NCBI RefSeq assembly: GCF_000149955.1
Contig: NC_030994.1
Span: 806,001-870,000, forward strand
Source: Fusarium oxysporum f. sp. lycopersici 4287
Lineage: Eukaryota > Ascomycota > Sordariomycetes > Hypocreales > Nectriaceae
Direction of reading: 5' to 3'
Length of the DNA stretch: 64,000 nucleotides
Part shown: positions 1 to 10,501 of the stretch, piece by piece
Position numbering within the stretch: the first letter of the stretch is position 1
Layout of the letters: the number at the start of each line of letters is the position of its first letter
Notes under the pieces: generated by a model
Told to the model about the DNA's origin: nothing
Database searches by the model: none
Seen by the model: only the letters and a program-made list of their open reading frames with translations
Made by a program: the position numbers and the translations under genes

Positions 1-1
1 G

Positions 2-721
2 GACCAAGTCAGCAAGGTTTGCGAGGAACTGGCCAAGCACCCCATTCTGTCTACTGCGCCCGCTATTGACGCCATCGGTATCTCTCAGGGTGGACAGTTC
101 CTCCGCGGTTACGTCGAGCGCTGTAACTGGCCACAGGTCCGCAGTCTCGTCACATTTGGTAGCCAACACAATGGCATCATCGACTTCAGGTCCTGCGGCG
201 CTACCGACTGGCTTTGCAAGGGAGCCATGGCCCTCATGAGATTTGGTACTTGGAGCAAAATTGTACAGTCAAGCCTTGTTCCCGCGCAATACTACCGCAA
301 CCCAGCAACTGAAGCCGATTACAACAAATACCTCGAGAATTCCAACTTCCTAGCCGACATCAACAACGAGCGCGAGTTCAAAAACGAAAAATACAAGGCA
401 AATCTGAGCAAGTTGACCAACTTCGTCATGTGGATGTTTGAAGATGATGATCTTGTTATCCCGAAAGAATCTTCGTGGTTTGAGGAGGTCAATGGCACAG
501 AAGTTATCCCTCTTCGAGCTCGTGAGCTTTACCACGAGGATTGGCTTGGCCTTCGCGAGCTTGACCGCAATGGTGGCCTCAGATTTCGAAGTGCCCCTGG
601 TAAACACCTCGAGAACCTCTATGAGCTACTGAACGAGACCGTCACCAATTACTGCGGCCCGTGGAAACGAACTTTTGAGTCAGATATGGAGGACTCCTGG
701 GATAGGTTGGAGTTAATTTGA
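2..721 (+). CDS. PPT1: Palmitoyl-protein thioesterase, C-terminal part (5' end outside window)
   Basis: The reading frame is open from the left edge and gives the last 239 residues of a palmitoyl-protein thioesterase, a lysosomal/vacuolar alpha/beta hydrolase that removes thioester-linked fatty acids from cysteines of proteins during their breakdown. The nucleophile elbow is visible near the start as GISQGG, and the catalytic His is probably the one in PGKHLENL near the C-terminus. The motif FGSQHNGI and the Cys-containing segment around SCGATDWLC match the family. No intron is needed in the visible part. The N-terminus, including any signal peptide, lies outside the window. The family assignment is firm; the substrate is inferred from the family only. 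Confidence 0.9.
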   Translation, partial: DQVSKVCEELAKHPILSTAPAIDAIGISQGGQFLRGYVERCNWPQVRSLVTFGSQHNGIIDFRSCGATDWLCKGAMALMRFGTWSKIVQSSLVPAQYYRNPATEADYNKYLENSNFLADINNEREFKNEKYKANLSKLTNFVMWMFEDDDLVIPKESSWFEEVNGTEVIPLRARELYHEDWLGLRELDRNGGLRFRSAPGKHLENLYELLNETVTNYCGPWKRTFESDMEDSWDRLELI

Positions 722-1488
722 TTTAATTACTAGTTTTTATTCTAGAGTTATTCTATAGTTATTCTACAGACTGTAACTACGTCAAGAGCCCCCCCCCCCT
801 GCCGTGCCTCGTCCACATGTACGTCGTTCCTACTATCACACTCGAACATGAACGCGCGAAATGAGCAGGCTTCGATGACAAGGCAGAAGTCTCGACTTAT
901 GATGTAAGCAACTGCACTGAAATCATCTCAGTTCCTAGCAGGACCGACCCCTTGAGAAAGACATCTTTGGTGAAAGCTCAACACTAGGGTTGGTTCAGAA
1001 ACGAACTGGGACGTTTGGCTGTATAACGTCCTGAACTCAATCATTAAGATAATCACGGCAATTCTGTATGGGTGCTTCGAGCCTTTACAATACTTGCCTT
1101 GTGACCTTGCGTTTTATTAATGATGTCGTGCTCAATGAAATGTTTACTGTCGAAGATGTATCTGAGGCTTGTAATTAGCTGCGCCACAGTCACCAGCTTC
1201 AGCCACATCGCAATTGCTTTGCATCATGACAACTGAAGTACTTTTGACTCCACGCGACAACAAACATCGTCGCCGTATCTGCCGAGGGATTCCTCCCACT
1301 TTTATATCCCTAGTTCATACTAAGCATCCGTAACTGAGGTGAAGTCGGTAAAGCCTGGGTGTAACAACACTCAGCGACGAGGCCCACTTGTTTCAATTCA
1401 TCGACCCTTCTGCCCACCGAAATCACCACTGAACGACCAGCAAACTTGCGACAACAACCATACACTTCATATCCTACCCTTCGCTCCA
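722..1488. other. Intergenic region, PPT1 3' flank and CTK2 5' flank
   Basis: No convincing coding sequence is seen. An 11-base C tract lies at 789-799. The right part presumably contains the promoter and 5' leader of the cyclin gene; an open frame runs in from 1339, but the first start with a convincing protein is at 1489. Confidence 0.6.
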
Positions 1489-2855
1489 ATGACAACCTCA
1501 AATAATGGTCAGTCCGCGGCCACAAACGGCGACGCGATACCCAAGATCGGACCCCATCCAGGCTCCATCTCCAGTTCGAATCAATACACATCAGAGCTCA
1601 AGCTGCGGCGTATGCTCAAGGACAATGGCTGCGATCCCGCAAGGCAGGATAACTACCGTCTTCAAGGTGTGCAGTTGCTTGAGAATGTGAGGGAATATCT
1701 GCAACTGTACGTCGGGTCTTGTATGGGAGTACGTGGGGATTAGAGACTGATTACGCAACAGACCTGTGAGGACGTTCGATACGGCGTGCACATATTTCCA
1801 CAAATTTCGACTCAACTTCAGAGACGTCGAGTATAACTATCAAGACGCTGCACTAGCATCGCTCTTCGTCGCGTGTAAGGTGGAGGATACTATCAAGAAG
1901 TCGAAGGAGATTCTTGCGGCGGCATACAACGTGAAGAACCCCGACAAATCAGTCACGCCTGATGACAAGGTAAGCCCAACATACAGCAATCACAACACCG
2001 TACTAACCCTCTTAGATGTTCGAGAATCCAGGTAAAATCATCATCTGCCTCGAACGTCTCATCCTCGAAACAATCGGCTTCGACTTCCGAACACGCTACC
2101 CCCAAAAACTCCTCGTAAAAGTCGTCCGCGACATCTTTGGCAAAGAAGATGGAAAACCCTTCTTCGAGACCGCATACGCAATGTGTATCGACATCTACAA
2201 GACCTTCGTCCCCATAAAGCGCACAACATTCTCAATGGTCATGGCAGTCGTGGAGCTCACAGCCCTCATGACAGAACAACACGTTGACAGAGTTCGAGAG
2301 TACGCAAAGACGAAGCGTCAGTATCACTGGGGCTCTGTTATGGAGACTATGCTTGATATACTGGATTTATACGTTCAGCATGGTAAGTCTACAAAGGTCG
2401 GGGCACAGTTTGATCAGAATAAGATCATCGACATCAAGATTCGGCTTAACAACGATCTTGACAAGGCGTTCGAACCTCGATATCTGTACTACTGCTCCCG
2501 CTGCGAAGCTGAAGATCCTCAACCTTCTACACCTGCATCCGCTACTTCACCCGCGACATCAACATCATGGCCAGGTGATGCATCTGCAAAACGAACGGTG
2601 AAGGGGCCAGAAGGGACGTTGCGTTTTGTGTTTGAGCCTGAGGCTGCGTTGAGAGAAAAGGAGATTACTGAAGGATTCTTTAAGGAAGATTTCGAAGAGT
2701 ATGAAGTTGAGGTTGAAGAGCCGGTGCCTCCGCCGCCGAGGGAGGGTAGGGGAGGATATCATGGGCATAGAGAGAGGGGGGATCATAGGAGGGGAGGACC
2801 GTATGGGGGATATCGAGGTGATAGGCATTACAGAGGAAGGGGTAGACATTACTGA
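1489..2855 (+). CDS. CTK2: Cyclin subunit of the RNA polymerase II CTD kinase (Ctk2-like)
   Basis: Three exons (1489-1706, 1762-1969, 2016-2855) encode 421 aa. Introns are 55 and 46 nt with GTACGT and GTAAGC donors. The protein has a tandem cyclin fold: the first box covers about residues 45-160 (YFHKFRLNF, then DAALASLFVACKVEDT) and the second about 175-290. This pattern fits the K/T-type cyclin that activates CTDK-I, the kinase that phosphorylates Ser2 of the Pol II C-terminal domain. The C-terminal 40 residues are rich in Arg, Gly, Tyr and His (RGG-like), which suggests RNA contact; the acidic stretch before it ends in a PPPP run. The start at 1489 is chosen because the sequence from there is collinear with such cyclins. 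Cyclin K/T identity is firm; the Ctk2 name is likely. Confidence 0.85.
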
Positions 2856-2986
2856 GTCCAGTCATGCACATGGACACTTTCTATTCGAGATACCCATTCA
2901 GATTGCCATGGTAGCATAATACTCTATTCACACTCATGGTCTTACATCTGATCGTCCATACAATCATATACATGGATATCATCAAC

Positions 2987-4805
2987 CTAAGCCTTCTTCT
3001 CCCTCTTGACCTCCTCATGATCCCCAATCAACAAATCCTCCCCCGACGGCCCACTCGACTTAACACCCTCCAACTCCCCTCCATCCTTATTCGCAACCGC
3101 CTCCTCAGCACTCTTGATACTACTCGCTTTACTAACATCCGCACTCGCAGGACTCTGAACTCTAAGTCCCAAATCCTTCTCATTGTCCGGATCTTCCATA
3201 TTCGCACCCTTCCAATCCGCCGGTCGAACCTGCGGCACGGGCTGTCCCTCTTCTGGCTCGAGGACTTCTTCAGGCAGAGCGTCAGTGCCGGCGACGCGCC
3301 ATACTACGGCAATTCGATCAAACGCTCGTGAGCCTTTGCGGCTGGATCCTTTGATCCCGTCCATCGCGTCCCACTCGATGCTGAAGACGCCGCTATCGAG
3401 GGCCTTGCCATCTTTTTCAGGACCTTGGCCTTCGAAGAAGGTGTTGAACCATACGTGTGCAACGGCTGTTACCATGGTTAGGCCCATGCTCTTGGGTGTC
3501 TTGTTACGACGCTCGACTGAGATGTTGACATCGCTGTTGGGAATGCGGATTGGGGCCTTGGGTCTTAGAATAACCGCCATGCCGCCTGGTTCTTCATCCG
3601 AGTTTGCTTCTGTAACATCGGTCTTTGACGATGTAGCAGAGTCATTCTTGGTTCTCTCAACACCCTTATGAGAGCCTGCGGGCGAGACTTTGTGAAGCAT
3701 CTCTGTGCCCTTTCGTTTGATAGTCTTCGCCTTGCCAATATGCTCCTTCTCCTCAGCCGTCGATGATGGAGTTTCACCCGGGTTCGTTGCCTCAGAAAAG
3801 TGCGCTTCATTAGGCGCTTTCTCCTTCTGCTTGGTGACCGAGTAACCGGCCATTTCCCAAATCATATCGCTAATACCGCTCTCCTCAGGTGCTTTGGGAT
3901 CAACAACCACACGCTCCTCCTTTTTGAATGTGTGAAAGACATCGATCTTCTTGCCCTCATCTGCAAAACCCTCGATGTCAACCTTGACGCCGTTGCGCAA
4001 ACCCCAGACGTGGATCTCAGGGATTTCAATGGGTCGATCGGTGTATTTCTTGCCACCTTTTGTCCAGCGCTCAACGTAGCTGATCCAGCGCAACTGTGAA
4101 GGGATCGAGACACCAGCACCAAATCGCGGTCGCATTCGTCGTTCCGTGAAGCGCGCAAGGGCATCTTCAGGCTTCCAACCCTCCTCTGCGATGAGATAAC
4201 TGCAGCTCACCGTACCACTTCGTCCCTTCCCAGCTTTGCAATGAACCACCACCACTCTCTTATCGCGCTTTTCCTTCCTTTGCGCCTCAGTAACGGCATC
4301 TTTACCAGAGGACATAGGTCTCCCATCGCCCGTGACTACACCACCGCCGAGCTCTCCGCCATGTAGCCAATTGCGCATACTCGCCATGATCATAGGCACG
4401 AGTCTGAATGGAGGAGGATGGTGATCAGGCCATGGGTAATGCCTCACGCGACCATATACAGATTCATCGGGATAGCCTGTTCCTTCGGCGCGAAACTCCC
4501 ATATGGCCCAGTCTTCACCGTGTTTCGAATCGAGGAATTTGACGAGTTGGTCGAGCGGGTTTCGGTAGGCGAGTTGGGGATATGTTTCTGAAGGACCGGA
4601 TCTGAGGAGCTTGGTGTCAGTAACGTCGCTAGGCAAAGAGATAGCTTCAGAGGGAGCGCTTAATGATATCGCTCCTCTGGAATAAAACCCCCAATTACTA
4701 GACTTACGTCGCGATAATATGATCCGTAACATAGCACAAATCCAAGCCAGCCTCAGGATGCCGAGCTCGCGGCCCCGCGACAATCTGTCGCAAGATCGAA
4801 GCCAT
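2987..4805 (-). CDS. TEP1: PTEN-type phosphatidylinositol-3-phosphate phosphatase (Tep1-like)
   Basis: Two exons (4805-4708 and 4601-2987) encode 570 aa. The 106-nt intron is placed by its GTAAGT donor and a CTGAC...CTCCTCAG 3' end; splicing joins IIAT to SGPSETYPQ, which aligns with the PTEN N-terminus, whereas the unspliced frame does not. The phosphatase domain shows a WPD-type loop (W90-P91-D92) and the active-site P-loop HCKAGKGRSG at 153-162 with Cys154 and Arg160; the two lysines are the PTEN-type signature for acidic phosphoinositide head groups. A C2-like region follows (about 215-490), interrupted by a long low-complexity Lys/Glu/Thr-rich insert. The protein should oppose PI3-kinase signalling at membranes. 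It converges on CTK2 with a 131-bp gap. Confidence is high for the family. Confidence 0.9.
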
Positions 4806-5771
4806 CACCAGCAGCGGTCGTCAAGTTGCGGTGAATAGGTAATCACGTTGAAAATGACTGACTACAACTTGATTCGGCGGAAAATGGTTGTTTAAGGAGG
4901 CGATGGGTTTGGGATGAACAGAACAGGCTGAGACCGCCTGGTCAAAGATCCATACGTAACTTGCCTGGCGACGTCATCCCTTGCGCCCCACCAAGGGACC
5001 TGATCTTTATCGGGCTTTGATATCATCGACAGCACATGAAGAAGTTACTACGAAGAGATGAGATGCTCACTACGACAAGATTTAGCAAAGAATGCAGCTG
5101 AATAGAAGCCTCGTTTTTCGTTGAACACTATAATCGAGACCAAGCCGGGCCTTATATCATCGAATACTCTCAATGGCTTCTCCGAGAACGTGCCATGCTT
5201 CGATGCCAAGTATACAGCCATGTCTTCCTCGGGAATATCAATTACAGGTCACAAGAAGCTATACTTGAGCAATGAACAATTTATCATGCTGCAAATCACT
5301 GTAACAACGGCACAAGTCATGATCAAACCTGAAATTCCAATACAATAAAGCTAACACCAGGAAATCCATACCCATCCATCCAGTCTCCTTCGTTATCTCC
5401 CCCATCATTCCCATGGCCACTTCCATTTCCTCCTGAATATCTTGTGCACCAAGTCGATTTGCTCGGCCCACAAAGCTCCCTCCGCATGCGCATGAGAACA
5501 GTCGCCAGAAAAGTTCTCCAAGTATAGGAATAAAAAAATACAGTCACGAGGCCAAGCCTCTTTTCCACGTTCCCATGGTTGTGCAGTTGTACTCGCTACA
5601 CCCATGTTCTTTGTCCAGTCTGAAATCGTCGTCGCGTTTAGCTGCAAAGCAGCCAGTCCAATCGTAGCGTCATGGTGTTTCAATGTTGTCTGGTTCCGCT
5701 ATGTCTCAATTCATATCCGTTAAGTATGATCAAGTCAGAATGACCTGAAGCTGCGTATCGTCGTCTCGAGC
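4806..5771. other. Intergenic region between TEP1 start and Pom33-like 3' end
   Basis: Contains the TEP1 promoter and the 3' flank of the Pom33-like gene. Only short, unconserved-looking open frames on both strands; no RNA gene recognised. Confidence 0.6.
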
Positions 5772-6911
5772 TTATGAGGTCTTCTTAGCAGGGCCGCTAA
5801 TGTATTTGCTGACGTCAGTAGCATCGTGGAACTGCTTGCCGGCCTCCTTGACACCTTGCCAGACCTGTCGCGCGGCAGGGGGAGTACCCTGAGCACTAAC
5901 GAGGGAGTCGACACGAGCACCGAGCTGGGTAAAAGAGTTCTGGACATGAGTGCTCTGGCTGTAACGAGCACGGAGGAAAGCAGTGTAGAGAACAATGAGG
6001 ATCCAAGATCGGCGCTGGAAGAGAATAGCGGAGAGGAGAATACGTCCCCAGAGAGCGATCTCAAGGGAGGAGACGATGGCCATGGAAGCATCATAGTACT
6101 CCTTGACGAAGGCGCCAATCTGGTTAGCAAGAGGGCTGTTGACAGCTTGGCGGCTAGGAGAAGCACCATCGGCAGCCTCGGGCGCAGGCTTGGGCGCAAG
6201 GACAACGGGGATCAGGTTGGCGCGGGTGTAGGTGGCAACGTGGAAGACCGAGTAGATCGTGTAAGGGATCAAGGCGAGGGGGTACTGGGGAGAGAAAAGC
6301 CACACAAGGGCCATGGCTTTTTGAGGTCAGCAAGGTTGCGCAGATCTAGCAAGATATGCTTCAGAAGCTCTTACCAAGGTACTGGATGTTCTCATCAGAA
6401 AGGAGAGCCATGGGGGTGGGAGCAGCTCGGGCGCCGGTCTTGCGCGAGCGCGCATGGTCTTGTAGACGACGATGCCATAGGTGACAGCGGCAGCGATAAA
6501 GGCAGTACGGTAGGAGAGCTGAGCCATGCGGGTGTAGTAGTTCATTCGAATCCAGGACAAGAAATATCGGCCCGTTGTAAGGATCAGGGTGAGGTGTCTA
6601 TAGTCAAGAGAGCTTGTCAGTCACAGATCTGGCTATTTGTTGATGGGAGCTCCAAAGAGGGAGGCTGAAGATCCAAAACAGCTATCGTGGCCATTTCGTC
6701 GCACCGAGGCAGAGCGGGACAAAGGTAAAGTTCATGACAAGACGTACCCTACAAACCAACCGACTATAAGAAACACCAAGTTAGCAATGCGATCTCATTG
6801 TGATGTCTGCGCGCCAGGTCGCATCTCAAGATACCACGTACACTGGAGGGTCTTTGCAAGGGCCAGAAGCCTCTCCTGGAGAGGAAGATTGGGGTTCGGC
6901 GGGGGAGCCAT
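5772..6911 (-). CDS. Pom33/Per33 (TMEM33-family) ER and nuclear-pore membrane protein, frameshifted in this sequence
   Basis: Four exons are inferred: 6911-6842, a 16-nt micro-exon 6763-6748, 6597-6375 and 6316-5772. They give about 284 aa once one missing base is allowed for. The joined start reads MAPPPNPN...KTLQ-FGWFVG-HLTLILTTGRYFL, followed by a membrane segment (AAAVTYGIVVY) and, in the last exon, more hydrophobic segments (PQYPLALIPYTIYSVFH; ALWGRILLSAIL). Family members shape ER tubules and help nuclear-pore distribution. In exon 3 the frame changes between MRARA and KTGARAAPTPM at about 6441-6442. The exon lengths sum to 854, one short of a multiple of three, and no intron can explain the shift. 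Either the assembly lacks one base in the GC-rich stretch or the gene is damaged. The family call is based on memory of fungal homologues. Confidence 0.75.
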
Positions 6912-8136
6912 TGCGTCTAGAGATAAGAGAGTCGAGAAATGATGCGATCTAGTATAGGCTCAGGGTAAAGTGCGCTCGCGAAGTCGTTGAGGACGAGCTG
7001 ATGCTGTTATTGCGAGTCGAAGATGCTGATGAATAACGATGTCGTAAGGAAGAGAAGACAAGTTGTGGGCTTTTGGAAGTGGGTAAGAATCAAGGCAGGG
7101 GAGAGTGATGGAATGGACTGTGGCAGTGACGGAGCCCGCCCCCGCTTTGGATTGAGGTGCCCCAAGCTCCAGGGCTCAGGACAGGTTTCAGCGATTGGTT
7201 TCCAGCACGGTTTAGCAGCTGAGACGCTAAAACGGCTGCCTATCTTTTGAGAGGGGGGGATGACCAGGGGCTGGGCGCTATCTAAGACCCGACGGGAGCT
7301 CGAGGTGGGGGGGAAGGGACAAAGAGGCTGGTAAGGGAGTTTGTCTGAGACTGTGAAGATGAGGAAATTAATATTGATTGTGGTTTCGTAGAGGTCGTAC
7401 TGAGTGTTTAGACTATGTTTGATAGGTTTGTCCTTTGGTGTATCCATTGGTTGTACACGACACCAACTGAAACGCTTGTCCAAGCTTATCTAGAGGTGGT
7501 GATGGCTTCGATGACGACAATTAACCTGTTCGAAAGCACGTGAAGGCGCCACTAATCGGAGAACTTTCCTGAAATACAATTCGTCACAGCATAATTATTC
7601 TATGTATGAACTCGTGCTGTATTATGAGCTACCTCTAGTCTTTTTGGGGTCGATTTCATTTAATATTCAAAACAACTCTCACTTCAATTCTCATCGTCAT
7701 TCGAAAAAAGAGCTGACTTTCGAGCTTTGACTTTCGTCATCGCCTGATGCCAGCTTTTACCAAGGCCCAAGCCCCTGCATAGCTGAACCGCGCAAACTAC
7801 ATCTCAGCCAATGAGAATCGGACATTTCCAATAGGTGGGGGGGAACCTGAATCGATTTGTGAGCGGCTAAAATCCCCTTTATGAACTTCACGACGACATC
7901 TCTCGAATATATAAGAACCCCGTAGGGTAAAAGAAAGATTTTGATAGATATCGAGAGTTTATTTGAGCACTTCGGTCGGCTGAGGATATGGCCTTGCTGT
8001 TGAATATTAACCTGTTTCCACATTATACGTTAGAAATGGAGTTACCCTGTACCATCTCTCAATGCTTCATGGCAGGGCGACAGCACACTCGGAATTGACA
8101 ACTTTTTTCTACAAACTCAAATAGGATGACTACCCT
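6912..8136. other. Intergenic region upstream of the Pom33-like gene
   Basis: No supported gene. A minus-strand open frame at 7007-7483 has no recognisable domain and a low-complexity Ser/Pro composition. Includes the promoter of the Pom33-like gene next to 6912. Confidence 0.5.
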
Positions 8137-8276
8137 AGGGGAGGCATGAAAACTTGAGACCTTCATCCTAAGTGATAAAAATAACTAATAAGAAGCCTTC
8201 TAAATTCACACTAAACTTACCTAAATATTTTTATCACTTAGAGTAGACATCCTAAGTTTTTTTGCTTCTTGAGGCT
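8137..8276. repeat. MITE-like inverted-repeat element, best-preserved copy
   Basis: About 140 bp, AT-rich, non-coding. The two ends are inverted copies of each other for about 45 bp with mismatches. The inner 16 bp are perfect: ctaagtgataaaaata near 8168-8183 is the reverse complement of tatttttatcacttag near 8225-8240. The outer arms read ggaggcatgaaaactt on the left and, reversed, aagaagcaaaaaaactt on the right. Related copies occur near 34.4 kb and 40.9-41.5 kb. No transposase is present, so it could be a non-autonomous DNA element; exact borders and target-site duplication are not resolved. Confidence 0.65.
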
Positions 8277-8639
8277 ACCTACCTAAAGACATTGCTAACA
8301 CCAAGAAGGTTCATACCCTCATAGAAAAACTGCTCAAGTCTTGTGTAGGGCACGTCCGTTTTGGGACTCGCTGGTGAGAAAGCACAGGTGTCTTCATTTG
8401 CGGCATGGATAACTCCGTTTGGCAGCTTCAAAATCGATGATTCTTAGCCAGAGTCCGCTATTGAACATCAATATCCCCAACTCCAAACTGCACAAACCCC
8501 TTTCGCTTCTCCATAGACACAAGCTATGTATAGCCCCAAGCTACGTCCAAACAATCTTCGGTTCGTTGCAAAAGTCGAGGCCTTGTAGAGCCAGCCATTC
8601 ATTGTTTCCTTTGAGAGTCAGCTTACAGCGATAACAGGT

Positions 8640-9314
8640 CTAAAGCATTACGAACCTTTCGTCAGTGACAGCCGAATCTGCCACAGAAAGATTTCCAGCA
8701 TCCGAAACAGACTTGACGTTCTTAGCCTTTCGTTGCCTGAGAACCGTTTCTACCCTCGTTCTAGCTTCTTGTTTCTGCTCAATAGCACCAGTGACGGTCC
8801 AGAAAAGACTGTCCACAGGACGGTAACCATGGCTATGCTTGAACTCCGCGAATGTGCAGACGAGGATGTGAGCGTTGAGTAGGATGAGGTTATCTGCCCG
8901 CCCGATCTCATTCTTAATCCCCTTCTTCTTGATGGCCTCGATTCGAGCGTACAAGATTGCTTCGACTATAAATTTGACGTCTTTAGGATCAATAGGTCTT
9001 TCCCAAGATTTGTTGAGACTGATAGCAATGTGATCGTAGTATTGAGTCTCCTTTTCTTCACATGCGCATGGTGGCGCGACGAGATCGTGGTTGGGGCAAA
9101 TGGTGAGGCAGTGGAAGTTGCTATAACATTCGGTTAAGAACTCGCAGATGTTGTCTTCTACCTCCGTTGGGGTCATGTTTGGTGGCAGAGGTGAGCCGCT
9201 AAAGACTCTTGTACAGGCAATTGAAAATTGGGGGCTTGTCTTGGTGAGATAGGGGAACGATAGCCCCGGAGTTTTGATGAGAAGCCCATAGCAAATCTCG
9301 CGATGGCGTGGCAT
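8640..9314 (-). CDS. Hypothetical protein
   Basis: A single open frame gives 224 aa from the ATG at 9314; upstream in-frame sequence has no ATG, only a TTG. No domain is recognised. The N-terminal part carries hydrophobic patches (CYGLLIKTPGLSFPY), the middle has a Cys/His cluster (HCLTICPNHDLVAPPCACEE), and the second half is helical and charged, with a Lys/Arg-rich segment (RVETVLRQRKAKNVKS). The even amino-acid composition and length speak for a real gene. Introns and the true start are uncertain, and a role cannot be given. Confidence 0.5.
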   Translation of the reverse strand: MPRHREICYGLLIKTPGLSFPYLTKTSPQFSIACTRVFSGSPLPPNMTPTEVEDNICEFLTECYSNFHCLTICPNHDLVAPPCACEEKETQYYDHIAISLNKSWERPIDPKDVKFIVEAILYARIEAIKKKGIKNEIGRADNLILLNAHILVCTFAEFKHSHGYRPVDSLFWTVTGAIEQKQEARTRVETVLRQRKAKNVKSVSDAGNLSVADSAVTDERFVML

Positions 9315-10379
9315 TGTGGTATACGACTCGTTCGTATGCTCTGGAATAAGGAAATGATGAAGTGAAGAAGATACAGCTATCTCTGCAGCTATGAGCAATA
9401 TTGATAGTGTAGGGTTGAAGTGACCTGGTGTGTCTTGGTTGGAGAAGAAGTCAGGGACTCTACTGTGTGTCTCTTTCCCGAGATATCTGAAGGTAAGTTA
9501 TGGCCCAGGCGTCGTAATAAATAAGTTGAGGGAGAGGAGAATCATCGAGACACGCAAGTTAAGTTCAATACGCCTATTGCTATCACCAATAGTGTGGTTG
9601 TAGCCTCCGACTCTCTCGCGAGTGATAGGTTATCTGCAGAAACAACGTTTGGCAAAGCATCACAACGCGAGTATGTGAGGAAATCTCGATCCATACAAGC
9701 TTCGCAGCCAGCAACTTTGTTTGCAGATATTTCGTCCTCGTGGAGGCATGCTTGTCGATGTTGACAATAAGTGATGAAGGAAGCCGTTGTTTGAGAGCAA
9801 TCGGGAACATCAAACGCAATATGGGGACGATGTAGCGTGGAAGATACAGCTTGAAGATGTGCTCACAACGTTCACAAGTTTGTAATGAGCTTGGGGGGTG
9901 TCTCATTACATGTGAGATATAACCTCAAACTATCTCGAGATAAAACAGAGTATCAAGGTCACTTCACCACCGCACATAAACTTTGAGGCTTCAACTGAAG
10001 CATAATAGCTTTTTGAAATGTTGATACGGGCCAATCAACTGCCCATGATACACTGCTTGTTGGCAAATTGATGGCCTTAGAAGAAGTTGTAGCTTCGAGC
10101 TGCTTCCCCTGCCATCGACAGAATGTACACTTAAGGATGCTCTGATGTATCCTTCAAGAGGCAATTATGAACTTGGGTGAGGCTTTCAAAACTTAAATTG
10201 GCCTTCTCAAAGGTTGGCCTCTTCTCAATCTGACAAAGATACCCGAAACTCGAACACCAGCGGCTTATAATATGCTAGACTCGCCTCTATTGAACCACCC
10301 GGTTGAAGGAGTATAGAGACATACACCAACAGTCACCACAGAATGACTCTTAATGTTGCAGCTACTACGGTCTGCTGTC
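9315..10379. other. Intergenic region upstream of the hypothetical gene
   Basis: A minus-strand frame at 9583-9906 (ATG start, 107 aa) is the only candidate. It shows no domain and I cannot support it as a gene. Nothing else stands out before the 5S gene. Confidence 0.4.
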
Positions 10380-10498
10380 ACATACGACCATAGCTCTTGG
10401 AGAATACGGGATCCCGTCTGCTCTCCCATCGTCAAGCCGAGAAGCGGTGAATTAGTACTCAGGTCGGTGACGACTGGGGAATCCTCACTGTTGTATGT
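10380..10498 (+). rRNA. 5S ribosomal RNA, divergent copy
   Basis: A 119-nt stretch has the overall layout of a fungal 5S rRNA. It starts with ACATACGACCATAG and ends with GTTGTATGT, and these ends pair to form helix I over nine base pairs (one G-U). Internal landmarks also match: CCCGTC near position 35, AGCC near 55, AGTA...GGTCGGTGACGAC near 75-95, and GGGGAATCC near 100. A T4 tract follows directly, as expected for Pol III termination. Many loop and stem positions differ from the usual filamentous-ascomycete 5S sequence, so this is either a minor 5S variant (dispersed, heterogeneous 5S genes are known in such fungi) or a decaying copy. The identity as 5S-derived is strong; function is open. 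Confidence 0.8.
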
Positions 10499-10501
10499 TT
10501 T
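10498..10501 (+). terminator. Pol III terminator of the 5S copy
   Basis: Four T residues directly after the helix I 3' strand. Confidence 0.55.

Noticed and set aside
5826..6668. Plus-strand open frame of 280 codons
   Set aside because: Antisense to the Pom33-like exons and one intron; composition (Ser/Gly/Glu) is that of a mirrored frame.
9583..9906. Minus-strand frame of 107 codons with an ATG
   Set aside because: No domain, no neighbouring exon that fits; composition not clearly coding.
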